A DNA stretch of 12,648 bases from Pseudarthrobacter sp. (GTDB taxonomy: Bacteria > Actinomycetota > Actinomycetes > Actinomycetales > Micrococcaceae). Position 1 is the stretch's first letter. The number at the start of each line of letters is the position of its first letter. Shown one piece after another: positions 1 through 7,983 of the stretch. A program made the translations under genes and the position numbers. The notes beneath the pieces were generated by a model that was not told the origin of the DNA, did not search any database, and worked only from the letters and a program-made list of their open reading frames with translations. The stretch spans positions 1-12,648 of the forward strand of contig JABFWC010000073.1 of the NCBI GenBank assembly GCA_013362385.1, read 5' to 3'.

Positions 1-1287
1 CAGGCCTACGTGGACGGCAACCGGGAAGGGCAAGCCTGGCTTCTGCGCTACCTGGACGAACAAGGGGTTCCCTACCAGCGGCGGGATGCCTACACCTACG
101 CCGCCTCCGCCCAGGGCACCGAGAAACTGCGGGAAGAGGTCAGCGCGGCCACCACTGCAGGGCTGGACGTGGACTATGTGCGCGACACCGGCCTGCCGTT
201 CCCGGTGCACGGCGCCGTCCTGATGCGGGACCAGGCCCAAATCAACCCGCTCGAGGTCCTGGACGCGCTCATCGCCGATATCCGCAGCCGCGGCGGACAC
301 ATCGTCAGCGGAGTGCGCCTGCAGGACGTGACCGGCGATTCGCCCGCCGCCGTACGGACCAACCGCGGCAGCGTCCGGGCGGACCGGGTGGTGCTGGCCA
401 CCGGCATCCCCGTCCTGGACCGCGGCCTGTATTTCGCGAAGCTGACGCCCAGCAGATCCTACGCCGCAGCGCTGGACCTGCCGGAAGGCCAGGCGCCTCC
501 GCCGGGCATGTACATCTCGGTCGAGCAGCCCACCCATTCCCTCCGTGACTACGAGGTGGACGGCAAAAGGCTGCTGCTGGTAGGCGGCCACGGGCACCAT
601 GTCGGCAGGACGGCGTCCGAAAAGGCGCACCTCGCCGGCCTTCTCGCCTGGGCCGGAGAGCATTATCCCGGCGCCACGGCAACCCACACCTGGTCGGCGC
701 AGGACTACATGCCCACCAACCTCATGCCGTTCTTCGGCAAGCTGCCCCGCGGCAGGGGCCACATCTATTTCGGCACCGGCTACAACAAGTGGGGAATGAC
801 GAACGCCGTGGCCGCCGCACTGGACATCTCAGCGGACATCCTGGGCGGCCAGGTGCCGTGGGCGGACACCATCCACCACCGGGTCACATCACCGGCCGGT
901 GCATTCTCCGCCGTCGCCTTGAACGCCGGGGTGGCAGCCAGGCTGGCAACCGACTGGGGAAAGGTGACTGCGGAAGGCCGCAGGTTCGATCCGGCCAAGG
1001 GACGGGCGGGTCAACCCGTCCCTGCGCCCGCGGAAACCGGTCCGGCAATCCCGGCCGAGGGCCAGGGCAAGGTCTACCGGGAAGGCAACCGGCCGGTGGC
1101 TGCCTCCACCGTGGACGGCACCACCTGTCGGCTCTCGGCAGTCTGCACCCACCTCGGCGGCATCGTGCATTGGAACGACAACGAAAAGACCTGGGACTGC
1201 CCCCTGCACGGCTCCCGTTTCACCAACGAGGGCAAGCTTCTGGAAGGCCCTGCCACCAAGGACCTGCCGACGGCGGGCACCGCTTGA
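1..1287 (+). CDS. FAD-dependent oxidoreductase with C-terminal Rieske [2Fe-2S] domain (5' partial)
   Basis: The reading frame is open from the first base, so the gene starts upstream; the GTG at 10 is probably internal. The N-terminal Rossmann FAD-binding motif is missing. What remains is the substrate/FAD domain of a DAO (D-amino-acid-oxidase/DadA-like) flavoprotein, including the flavin-contacting stretch around 772-858 (GTGYNKWGMT, then an alanine-rich helix). A Rieske domain follows: C-x-H encoded at 1144-1152 and C-x2-H at 1198-1209, with 15 residues between the pairs, so all four cluster ligands are present. This layout matches the YhfW-type family of predicted cytosolic oxidoreductases, in which the cluster probably passes electrons to or from the flavin. 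The substrate cannot be inferred. It ends at TGA, 79 bp before the helicase ATG. Family call is firm; biochemical role is unknown. Confidence 0.88.
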   Translation, partial: QAYVDGNREGQAWLLRYLDEQGVPYQRRDAYTYAASAQGTEKLREEVSAATTAGLDVDYVRDTGLPFPVHGAVLMRDQAQINPLEVLDALIADIRSRGGHIVSGVRLQDVTGDSPAAVRTNRGSVRADRVVLATGIPVLDRGLYFAKLTPSRSYAAALDLPEGQAPPPGMYISVEQPTHSLRDYEVDGKRLLLVGGHGHHVGRTASEKAHLAGLLAWAGEHYPGATATHTWSAQDYMPTNLMPFFGKLPRGRGHIYFGTGYNKWGMTNAVAAALDISADILGGQVPWADTIHHRVTSPAGAFSAVALNAGVAARLATDWGKVTAEGRRFDPAKGRAGQPVPAPAETGPAIPAEGQGKVYREGNRPVAASTVDGTTCRLSAVCTHLGGIVHWNDNEKTWDCPLHGSRFTNEGKLLEGPATKDLPTAGTA

Positions 1288-1320
1288 GCGGGCCGCTTGG
1301 CAGGGTGCCGGGCTGGGTTA

Positions 1321-1338
1321 GGGCATCCCGGGCATCCC
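1321..1338. repeat. Tandem 9-bp duplication upstream of lhr
   Basis: GGGCATCCC occurs twice head to tail (1321-1329 and 1330-1338), and its first six bases recur at 1352-1357 just before the helicase start. It lies in the 79-bp gap between the oxidoreductase and lhr. It could be a regulator site or chance slippage; nothing in the sequence decides this. Confidence 0.5.
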
Positions 1339-1354
1339 TGTCAGTGCCGTGGGG

Positions 1355-1366
1355 CATGATGGAGGC
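1355..1366 (+). promoter_or_regulatory. Candidate -10 element of a leaderless lhr promoter
   Basis: CATGAT (1355-1360) resembles a -10 hexamer and is separated by 6 nt from the ATG at 1367, which would place transcription start at or next to the start codon. No convincing -35 is visible. The GGAGG at 1361-1365 ends 1 nt from the ATG, too close to act as a Shine-Dalgarno. The same hexamer-N6-start spacing recurs at five other genes in the window. Confidence 0.4.
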
Positions 1367-4300
1367 ATGAACCAGGACCACGCGCCCACCGGCGGCGTAG
1401 GGCCGGGCGGGAAGGGACCCGTCGCCGCTGCCCCAATGAGGCAGTTCAGCAGGCCCACCCGTGAATGGTTCCTCGGCGCTTTCTCCGAGCCCACGCCGGC
1501 TCAGGCCGGTGCGTGGAACGCCATTTCCTCTGGATCGCATGCACTCGTGGTGGCACCCACCGGTTCCGGTAAGACCCTCGCAGCGTTCCTCTGGGCCCTG
1601 GACCGGCTCCTCGCCGCGGCACAGTCGGCGGCTGCCGATGCCGCTCCGGAAACGCCTGCGAAGGGAAAACGGGTGCGCGCGCCCAAGCGCAAAACCCGGG
1701 TCCTGTACATCTCGCCCTTGAAGGCCCTGGGCGTGGACGTGGAACGCAACCTCCGGTCCCCGCTAATCGGCATTACGCAGACTGCCAAGCGGTTGGGACT
1801 TCCGGCGCCGCTGATCACGGTGGGGGTCCGCTCCGGCGATACGCCCGCCGCGGACCGCCGGGCGCTGCTGAGCAACCCGCCGGACATCCTGATCACCACC
1901 CCCGAATCTTTGTTCCTGATGCTCACGTCGAGGGCCCGCGAAACCCTCACCGAGGTGGACACGATCATCATCGACGAGGTCCACGCCGTGGCGGGGACCA
2001 AACGCGGCGCCCACCTCGCCGTCTCGCTGGAGCGGCTGGACGCGCTGCTGCCCAAACCTGCGCAGCGGATCGGGCTCTCCGCCACGGTTGAACCCCGGGA
2101 ACTGGTGGCCCAGTTCCTGGCAGGCTCCGCTCCAGTGGAGATCGTGGCCCCGGCGGCCCGGAAGAACTGGGACCTGACCGTGTCCGTGCCGGTGGAGGAC
2201 ATGTCGGACCTGCAGGGGGCCGCCGGCGCTTTCGATTCCGGTCCGGCGTCCGGACTGCAGCCGCAGGCCTCCATCTGGCCGCACGTCGAAGAGAAGATCG
2301 TGGACCTGGTGCTGGCCAACCAGTCCACCATCGTCTTCGCCAACTCCCGGCGCCTGGCGGAGCGGCTAACGGCCCGGCTCAACGAAATCTACGCCGAGCG
2401 CCAGCTGATCGCGGTGGGCGGCGGCTGGGATGACCCGGAACCGGAAGGGCTTGCCGCTGCGGGCGGCCCGGGCGTTCCTGCCTCCACCGCCACGCCCGCC
2501 CACATGATGGCGCAGGCGGGCAGCACGTCCGGGGCGGACCCCGTGCTGGCGCGCGCGCACCACGGCTCGGTGTCCAAGGACCAGCGTGCCCTGATCGAGG
2601 ACGACCTGAAATCTGGACGGCTGCGGTGCGTCGTGGCCACGTCATCCCTGGAGCTCGGCATCGACATGGGCGCGGTGGACCTGGTGGTGCAGGTGGAGTC
2701 GCCGCCGTCGGTGGCCAGCGGGCTGCAGCGGGTGGGCCGCGCCGGGCACCAGGTGGGCGAGGTCTCCCGGGGCGTCCTTTTCCCGAAGCACCGCGCGGAC
2801 CTGGTCCACACGGCCATCACGGTGGAGCGGATGCTGGACGGCAAGATCGAGCGCCTCAGCATCCCGGCCAATCCGCTGGACATCCTGGCCCAGCAGACCG
2901 TGGCGGCAACCGCGCTGGGCAGCATCGACGTGGAGGAATGGTTCAGCACGGTGCGGCGCTCCGCCCCGTTCGCCTCGCTCCCCCGCTCCGCTTTCGAGGC
3001 CACCCTTGACCTGCTGGCTGGACGCTACCCGTCCGACGAATTCGCCGAGCTCCGTCCCCGCATTGTGTGGGACCGCAACGCCGGAACCATCGAGGGCCGG
3101 CCCGGGGCCCAGCGCCTGGCCGTCACGTCCGGCGGCACCATCCCGGACCGCGGACTGTTCGGCGTCTACATCATCGGCACGGAGGCCGAGGCCGCGGCCT
3201 CCCCCTCCGAGGACGGCAAGCCGGCACGTGCGCCCCGCGGCGGCCGGCGCGTCGGCGAACTCGATGAAGAGATGGTTTACGAGTCCCGGGTGGGTGACGT
3301 CTTTGCCTTGGGTGCCACCAGCTGGAAGATCGAGGACATTACCCACGACCGGGTGCTGGTGTCCCCCGCGTTTGGCCAGCCGGGGAAGCTGCCGTTCTGG
3401 AAGGGCGATTCCCTGGGCCGGCCAGTGGATCTGGGCAGGGCGTTGGGGGCGTTCGTCCGCGAGCTGTCGGCCTCCGACGCCGGCCCCGCCGCCGAGCGGT
3501 GCAAGGCCAGCGGCTTGGACGCTTTCGCTGCCAACAACCTCATCCAGTATCTGAATGAGCAGAAGCAGGCCACCGAGGTGGTCCCCAGCGATACCACCCT
3601 GGTGGTGGAACGGTTTCACGACGAACTCGGTGACTGGCGCGTCATCCTGCACAGCCCCTTCGGGATGCCGGTGCACGCGCCCTGGGCTTTGGCGGTGGGC
3701 CAGCGGCTCCACCAGCGGTACGGGCTGGACGGTTCGGCCATGGCGGCCGACGACGGCATCGTGCTGCGGGTGCCGATGATGGAGGACGAACCACCCGGCG
3801 CTGAGCTGTTCCTCTTCGATCCGGAAGAGCTCGAGCAGATCGTCACCGCGGAGGTGGGCGGCAGTGCCCTTTTCGCCTCGCGGTTCCGGGAGTGCGCAGC
3901 CCGTGCCCTCCTGCTGCCCCGGCAGACGCCAGGCAAACGGCAGCCGCTGTGGCAGCAACGCCAACGGTCGGCGCAGCTACTGGACGTCGCCCGCAAGTAC
4001 CCCACGTTTCCCATCGTCCTGGAGACCGTCCGCGAATGCCTGCAGGACGTCTACGACCTCCCGGCGCTGAAGGATATCGCCGCGTCCGTTGAGCGCCGGG
4101 AGCTGCGGATCGTGCAGACCACCACCCAGCAGCCTTCGCCGTTCGCCAAGTCCCTGCTGTTCGGCTACGTCGCCCAGTTCCTCTATGAAGGCGACTCCCC
4201 GCTGGCGGAGCGCCGCGCGGCCGCCCTGGCGCTGGATTCCACCCTCCTCAACGAACTGCTGGGGCGGGTGGAGCTGCGGGAACTTCTTGACGCCAAGGTC

Positions 4301-6433
4301 ATTGAGGCAACCGAGCGTGAGCTGCAGCGCCTGGCACCTGACCGGCGGGCCCGGGGCATGGAAGGTGCGGCCGATCTCCTGCGGCTGCTGGGTCCGCTCA
4401 CGCCGGAGGAAGCAGCGGCCCGGCTGGAAGGGACGGCCGCGGCCGGGGCAGGCGGGCCGGAAACCGCCCCCGATGCCGCGGCCAGCACCGCCACTATCCC
4501 GGAGGCAGCAGCCCACCTGGCCGCACTGCAGCGCGCCAACCGTGCGATCAGGGTCAACATCGGCGGCGTGGAACGCTTCGCGGCCGTGGAGGACGCGGCT
4601 CGCCTCCGCGATGCCATTGGGGTGCCGTTGCCCATGGGCGTTCCGCTGGCCTTCATCGAGCCGGTGGCAGATCCCCTGGGCGACCTCGTGTCCCGCTACG
4701 CCCGGACCCACGGACCTTTTACGGCCGCGGAAGCAGCCGCCCGGCTGGGTCTTGGCATCGCCGTAGTAGGCTCGGCGTTGAAACGGCTCGCGGCGGATGG
4801 CCGCGTGGTGGAGGGTGAATTCCGGCCCCACCTGGCTCCGTCGGGAGCGGGTACGTCGGCGATCGTACCTGCTGAAAGCGCTCCGAAGGACGACGCCAAC
4901 GATCCTGCCAGCGTCCTGGAAGCCGGCGTGTCGGAAAGCGCTGTGCAGGAAGCCGCTGTGCCGGAAAGCGCCCCCGACGTTCCGCATGCCATCCAAAACG
5001 AATGGTGCGACGCCGAGGTCCTCCGCAAGCTCAGGCGCCGTTCCCTGGCCGCCCTTCGCGCCGAAGTGGAGCCAGTGGACGCCGCCGCCTATGGTCGCTT
5101 CCTCCCGGCGTGGCAGCACGTCAGGACGCCCGGCGGCGGCCGCGGCCAGCCCTCGCTGCGCGGCCTTGACGGGATCATCACCGCCGTCGACCAGCTCTCC
5201 GGCGTCCCGGTTCCCGCTTCGGCCTGGGAGCCGCTGGTCCTGGCCAGCAGGGTGTCCAACTACCAGCCCGCCATGCTGGACGAACTGATGGCTGCCGGCG
5301 AAGTCCTTTGGTCCGGCGCCGGAGCACTCCCGGGAAACGACGGCTGGATCAGCCTGCACCTTGCCGACTCCGTGGAACTGACCCTCAACCCCGCACCAGA
5401 CTTCGAACCCGGCGACGCCGGCCGGCGCCTCCTGGAGCACCTGCGCACCAACGGCGGCGGCTACTTCTTCCGGCAGCTCACCGAGGTGGCGGGCGGCATG
5501 GACGCCGTCCTCAGCGACCAGGAGGTGGTCACTGCGCTGTGGGACCTCGCCTGGGCGGGCAGGATTACCGGGGACACCTTCGCCCCGGTCCGGGCACTGA
5601 TCGCCGGGGGCCACACTGCCCACCGCCAGGTAGCGCGGGCACCGCGTGCCCGGGCACCTCGAATGAGCAGGTTGGGCCGCTCACACGGCACCGGACTGAT
5701 GGGTTCCCCCGGCCTCTCCGGCGGGCGTTACGGCACGGGCGGGGCCGCCACGCCACCCACCGCGGCAGGTCGCTGGTCCGCCCTCCCCGAGCCGGAACTT
5801 GATCCCACCATCCATGCCCGTGCCACGGCGGAGCTCCTGCTGGACCGGTACGGGGTGGTGACCAGGGGCTCGGTCATGGCGGAGCAGATCCTGGGCGGCT
5901 TTGGCCTGATGTACAAGGTGCTGGCGCGGCTGGAGGAAGCCGGCCGCTGCCGCCGCGGCTACTTCATCGAGCACCTTGGCGCCGCCCAGTTCGCCGTCCC
6001 CGCCACCGTCGACCGGCTTCGCTCGTACAGCGAGGACAGCCAGCTGGCCAAGGCGGAGCCTGCTGCGCTGGCGCTTGCCGCCACCGATCCCGCCAACCCC
6101 TACGGCGCCGCCCTGCCCTGGCCGGCGGTCCAGGACGACGCCGGCACGGGCCACCGGCCCGGCCGGAAGGCCGGTGCGCTGGTGGTACTGGTGGACGGGG
6201 CGCTGGTCCTGTACGTGGAGCGCGGCGGCAAGACACTGCTGGCCTTCAGCACTGACGACGACGTGCTCGCGGCCGCTGGTGCCGCGCTGGTCGGCGTCGT
6301 GACCTGCGGGGCGGTGGACAAGCTGGTCATGGAAAAGGTGAACGGCCATGAAATCCTGGACACTCCGGTGGCCGCTGCCCTCGCCGCAGCCGGCGCCTAT
6401 TCCACCCCGAAGGGACTGAGGATCCGTGCCTGA
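1367..6433 (+). CDS. lhr: Lhr-family large ATP-dependent DNA helicase
   Basis: A 1688-residue superfamily-2 helicase of the Lhr (long helicase-related) type, a 3'-5' ssDNA-dependent ATPase/translocase linked to DNA repair in mycobacteria. Counted from ATG 1367: Walker A APTGSGKT (63-70), TTPESL (177-182), DEVH box (203-206), SAT (238-240), RAHHGS region (396-401), ATSSLELGID (about 424-433) and motif VI QRVGRAGH (454-461). The winged-helix and Lhr-core region follow to about 870, then a long Lhr C-terminal domain. It is longer than the roughly 1500-residue mycobacterial homologues I recall. The excess sits in Ala/Pro/Glu-rich linkers, including an imperfect repeat at 1185-1204, and a basic stretch (about 99-109) between motifs I and Ia. 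GTG 1349 and ATG 1436 are alternative starts; 1367 fits the leaderless spacing. It overlaps the nei start by 8 bp, implying co-transcription and possible translational coupling. Confidence 0.96.
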   Translation: MNQDHAPTGGVGPGGKGPVAAAPMRQFSRPTREWFLGAFSEPTPAQAGAWNAISSGSHALVVAPTGSGKTLAAFLWALDRLLAAAQSAAADAAPETPAKGKRVRAPKRKTRVLYISPLKALGVDVERNLRSPLIGITQTAKRLGLPAPLITVGVRSGDTPAADRRALLSNPPDILITTPESLFLMLTSRARETLTEVDTIIIDEVHAVAGTKRGAHLAVSLERLDALLPKPAQRIGLSATVEPRELVAQFLAGSAPVEIVAPAARKNWDLTVSVPVEDMSDLQGAAGAFDSGPASGLQPQASIWPHVEEKIVDLVLANQSTIVFANSRRLAERLTARLNEIYAERQLIAVGGGWDDPEPEGLAAAGGPGVPASTATPAHMMAQAGSTSGADPVLARAHHGSVSKDQRALIEDDLKSGRLRCVVATSSLELGIDMGAVDLVVQVESPPSVASGLQRVGRAGHQVGEVSRGVLFPKHRADLVHTAITVERMLDGKIERLSIPANPLDILAQQTVAATALGSIDVEEWFSTVRRSAPFASLPRSAFEATLDLLAGRYPSDEFAELRPRIVWDRNAGTIEGRPGAQRLAVTSGGTIPDRGLFGVYIIGTEAEAAASPSEDGKPARAPRGGRRVGELDEEMVYESRVGDVFALGATSWKIEDITHDRVLVSPAFGQPGKLPFWKGDSLGRPVDLGRALGAFVRELSASDAGPAAERCKASGLDAFAANNLIQYLNEQKQATEVVPSDTTLVVERFHDELGDWRVILHSPFGMPVHAPWALAVGQRLHQRYGLDGSAMAADDGIVLRVPMMEDEPPGAELFLFDPEELEQIVTAEVGGSALFASRFRECAARALLLPRQTPGKRQPLWQQRQRSAQLLDVARKYPTFPIVLETVRECLQDVYDLPALKDIAASVERRELRIVQTTTQQPSPFAKSLLFGYVAQFLYEGDSPLAERRAAALALDSTLLNELLGRVELRELLDAKVIEATERELQRLAPDRRARGMEGAADLLRLLGPLTPEEAAARLEGTAAAGAGGPETAPDAAASTATIPEAAAHLAALQRANRAIRVNIGGVERFAAVEDAARLRDAIGVPLPMGVPLAFIEPVADPLGDLVSRYARTHGPFTAAEAAARLGLGIAVVGSALKRLAADGRVVEGEFRPHLAPSGAGTSAIVPAESAPKDDANDPASVLEAGVSESAVQEAAVPESAPDVPHAIQNEWCDAEVLRKLRRRSLAALRAEVEPVDAAAYGRFLPAWQHVRTPGGGRGQPSLRGLDGIITAVDQLSGVPVPASAWEPLVLASRVSNYQPAMLDELMAAGEVLWSGAGALPGNDGWISLHLADSVELTLNPAPDFEPGDAGRRLLEHLRTNGGGYFFRQLTEVAGGMDAVLSDQEVVTALWDLAWAGRITGDTFAPVRALIAGGHTAHRQVARAPRARAPRMSRLGRSHGTGLMGSPGLSGGRYGTGGAATPPTAAGRWSALPEPELDPTIHARATAELLLDRYGVVTRGSVMAEQILGGFGLMYKVLARLEEAGRCRRGYFIEHLGAAQFAVPATVDRLRSYSEDSQLAKAEPAALALAATDPANPYGAALPWPAVQDDAGTGHRPGRKAGALVVLVDGALVLYVERGGKTLLAFSTDDDVLAAAGAALVGVVTCGAVDKLVMEKVNGHEILDTPVAAALAAAGAYSTPKGLRIRA
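4919..4978 (+). repeat. Degenerate 30-bp tandem repeat inside lhr
   Basis: Two adjacent 30-bp units (4919-4948, 4949-4978) match at 21 of 30 positions and encode EAGVSESAVQ and EAAVPESAPD. They sit in an acidic, Ala/Ser/Pro-rich segment that reads as a flexible interdomain linker in the helicase C-terminal half. A further ESAP copy lies just upstream (about 4873-4884). The pattern suggests linker growth by duplication. Confidence 0.7.
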
Positions 6434-7256
6434 GGGCGACTCCGTCTGGCGGGCGGCCCGGCAGCTTCACCAGGCCCTCGCGGGACAAACCCTGCTGGCC
6501 TCGGACTTCCGGGTACCGCGCTTTGCCACACTGAACCTCGCGGGCTGGACCGTCGCCGAGGTGGTTCCCCGCGGCAAGCACCTCCTGATGCGGGTGGTCA
6601 GCCCGGAAGACAGGAAACTCACCATCCACTCCCACCTGAAGATGGAGGGAACGTGGCAGGTCTATCCTCCCGGCGGAAAATGGCGGAAACCGGGCTACAC
6701 GGCGCGGTGCGTGCTGCGAACCCCGGCCGCCGACGCCGTCGGCTTCTCCCTGGGCCTGCTCGAGGTGGTGGCCACGGACAACGAGGATTCCATCGTGGGG
6801 TTCCTGGGCCCGGACCTCCTGGGTCCGGACTGGGACCTGGACGAAGCCGAGCGCAGGGTCAGGTCACGCCCGGACGTTCCGGTGGGCGTGGCCCTGCTGG
6901 ACCAGCGCAACCTTGCGGGCATCGGCAACATTTACCGCTGCGAGGCGTGCTTCCTCTCCGGCGTGCATCCGGCTACACCGGTCTCCGAAGTAGCGGACAT
7001 CCGCACCATGATGACGGACGCCAAGCAGCTCCTGGAGGTCAACCTCGGGCCCGGGCGGCGCGTCACCATCCTCGATACACGCGGGATGCCGGTCGGCAGG
7101 ATGGCGGGCCGCCCCGGCTACTGGGTTTACGGGCGCGAACACCAGCGGTGCCTCAAATGCGGGACCCCCATCCGCCGGGGCCTGCTGGGCAAACCCAACG
7201 GCGAGGAGGAACGGGACATCTATTTCTGCCCGACATGCCAGCCTCAGCCGGCGTGA
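6426..7256 (+). CDS. nei: Endonuclease VIII-type DNA glycosylase/AP lyase (Nei family)
   Basis: A 276-residue Fpg/Nei-family base-excision-repair enzyme that removes damaged bases and cleaves the resulting abasic site. The start is GTG followed by PEGDSVW. The N-terminal proline (Pro2 before Met removal) and Glu3 are the catalytic residues, and MPEGD marks the Nei rather than the Fpg (MPELPE) branch. Lys51 in RGKHLLM matches the conserved catalytic-domain lysine. The H2TH segment lies near NLAGIGNIYRCEACFL (about 161-178). A C-terminal zinc finger has Cys242/Cys245 and Cys268/Cys271. The start overlaps the lhr stop by 8 bp, and only weak SD-like purines precede it, so translation is probably coupled to lhr. 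The lhr-nei pair is also known in mycobacteria, supporting a shared repair role. The exact lesion spectrum is not deducible. Confidence 0.95.
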   Translation: MPEGDSVWRAARQLHQALAGQTLLASDFRVPRFATLNLAGWTVAEVVPRGKHLLMRVVSPEDRKLTIHSHLKMEGTWQVYPPGGKWRKPGYTARCVLRTPAADAVGFSLGLLEVVATDNEDSIVGFLGPDLLGPDWDLDEAERRVRSRPDVPVGVALLDQRNLAGIGNIYRCEACFLSGVHPATPVSEVADIRTMMTDAKQLLEVNLGPGRRVTILDTRGMPVGRMAGRPGYWVYGREHQRCLKCGTPIRRGLLGKPNGEEERDIYFCPTCQPQPA

Positions 7257-7272
7257 CATGACGGCTGGCATG
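7234..7272. terminator. Inverted repeat spanning the nei stop; candidate terminator
   Basis: CATGCCAGCC (7234-7243) and GGCTGGCATG (7263-7272) form a perfect 10-bp inverted repeat with a 19-nt loop that contains the nei stop codon (7254-7256). It lies between convergent genes, so it could end transcription from both sides. There is no U-tract on either side and the loop is long, so a classical intrinsic terminator is not assured. Confidence 0.4.
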
Positions 7273-7302
7273 ACGTGACGCTGGACCGCAGGGAGCGGGT
7301 CG

Positions 7303-7923
7303 TCAACAGTTGGCGGGAGCGGGCTCGGCTGCCGTCTTGGGCGCCGGAGCCGGAACCATGAAGCGTGGCAGCAGCAACTGGACCAGGGGGCCGATGGCCA
7401 GGGCGTACACCACCGTGCCTACACCCACCGAGCCGCCGAGCAGCCAGCCGACGGCCAGCACCGTCACCTCGATCAGCGTCCGTGACAGCCGCACCGACCA
7501 GCCGGTGCGCCGTGCCAGGCCAGTCATCAGGCCGTCGCGTGCGCCCGGACCGAACCGTGCACCGATGTAGCAGGCAGAAGCGATGCCGTTGAGCAGTACG
7601 GCACCGGCAAGGAGCCCGGCCTGGCTGGCCAGGTGGGACACGGCAGGGATGAAGGCCAGGCCGACGTCGGCGAACACACCCACCAGGACGGCGTTGCAGA
7701 GGGTACCGAAGCCGGGCATCTGCCGAAGCGGGATCCAGAGCAGCAGCACCAGGAAGCTCACCGCGATCACCACCACGCCGATGCTCAGCCCGGTCCGGTT
7801 TGCCAGTCCCTGGTGGAAGACATCCCAAGGGTCCAGGCCCAGCCCGGCACGGATGAACATGGCCAGGGAAATCCCATACATGGCAAGGCCTGTGAATAGC
7901 TGGACGAGTCGACGGGTCATCAT
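7303..7923 (-). CDS. yczE: YczE-family integral membrane protein
   Basis: A hydrophobic protein of 206 residues from the chosen start (MMTRRLVQLF). It has about five to six membrane-spanning stretches and the YczE hallmark segments GLGLDPWDVFHQGL near the N-terminus and GARFGPGARDGL in the middle, ending in an Ala/Pro-rich tail (PAPAPKTAAEPAPANC). The substrate or partner of this family is not established; a transporter or sensor role is only guessed. The frame has an upstream ATG at 7950 adding nine residues (MPVGCKHGF). I prefer 7923 because the positive MTRRL leads straight into the first membrane segment as in typical YczE proteins, and because a TGTAAT -10 (7959-7954) would start RNA near 7947. 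No Shine-Dalgarno precedes either ATG. It is divergent from a MocR regulator, a pairing described for this family, so that regulator probably controls it. Confidence 0.88.
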   Translation of the reverse strand: MMTRRLVQLFTGLAMYGISLAMFIRAGLGLDPWDVFHQGLANRTGLSIGVVVIAVSFLVLLLWIPLRQMPGFGTLCNAVLVGVFADVGLAFIPAVSHLASQAGLLAGAVLLNGIASACYIGARFGPGARDGLMTGLARRTGWSVRLSRTLIEVTVLAVGWLLGGSVGVGTVVYALAIGPLVQLLLPRFMVPAPAPKTAAEPAPANC

Positions 7924-7942
7924 GAAACCATGCTTGCAGCCA

Positions 7943-7983
7943 ACTGGCATTGAATTACATATCCAGTCTGGAATACTGGCTAC
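7943..7983. promoter_or_regulatory. Overlapping divergent promoters and candidate MocR operator
   Basis: Three copies of one pentamer lie here: ACTGG at 7943-7947, CCAGT at 7963-7967 and ACTGG at 7975-7979. The last two form an inverted repeat with a 7-bp spacer. The two ACTGGC copies (7943, 7975) are direct repeats 32 bp apart, about three helical turns, a layout suited to a dimeric MocR protein. For mocR, TTGAAT (7950-7955), 16 bp, then AATACT (7972-7977) stand 6 nt before the ATG. For yczE on the other strand, TAGCCA (7982-7977), 17 bp, then TGTAAT (7959-7954). The two promoters overlap, so polymerase binding should be mutually exclusive. Confidence 0.5.

Noticed and set aside
1361..1365. 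GGAGG as Shine-Dalgarno for lhr
   Set aside because: Only 1 nt separates it from the ATG at 1367, too short for ribosome positioning.
1349..1366. GTG start for lhr
   Set aside because: It adds six unremarkable residues with no SD or -10 at a proper distance; ATG 1367 fits the hexamer-N6 pattern. ATG 1436 remains possible.
1501..2382. Antisense frame over the lhr N-terminus
   Set aside because: Ser/Arg-rich shadow composition, no start signal, fully covered by helicase motifs on the sense strand.
2642..5623. Long open frames antisense to lhr (440 and 548 codons)
   Set aside because: They are stop-free because GC-rich third codon positions suppress stops on the opposite strand. The translations are Arg/Gly/Pro/His-rich with no recognisable domain, while the sense frame carries a complete set of helicase motifs.
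7924..7950. Upstream ATG of yczE at 7950
   Set aside because: It adds nine residues not expected in the family and would lie at or before the predicted transcription start; kept only as an alternative.
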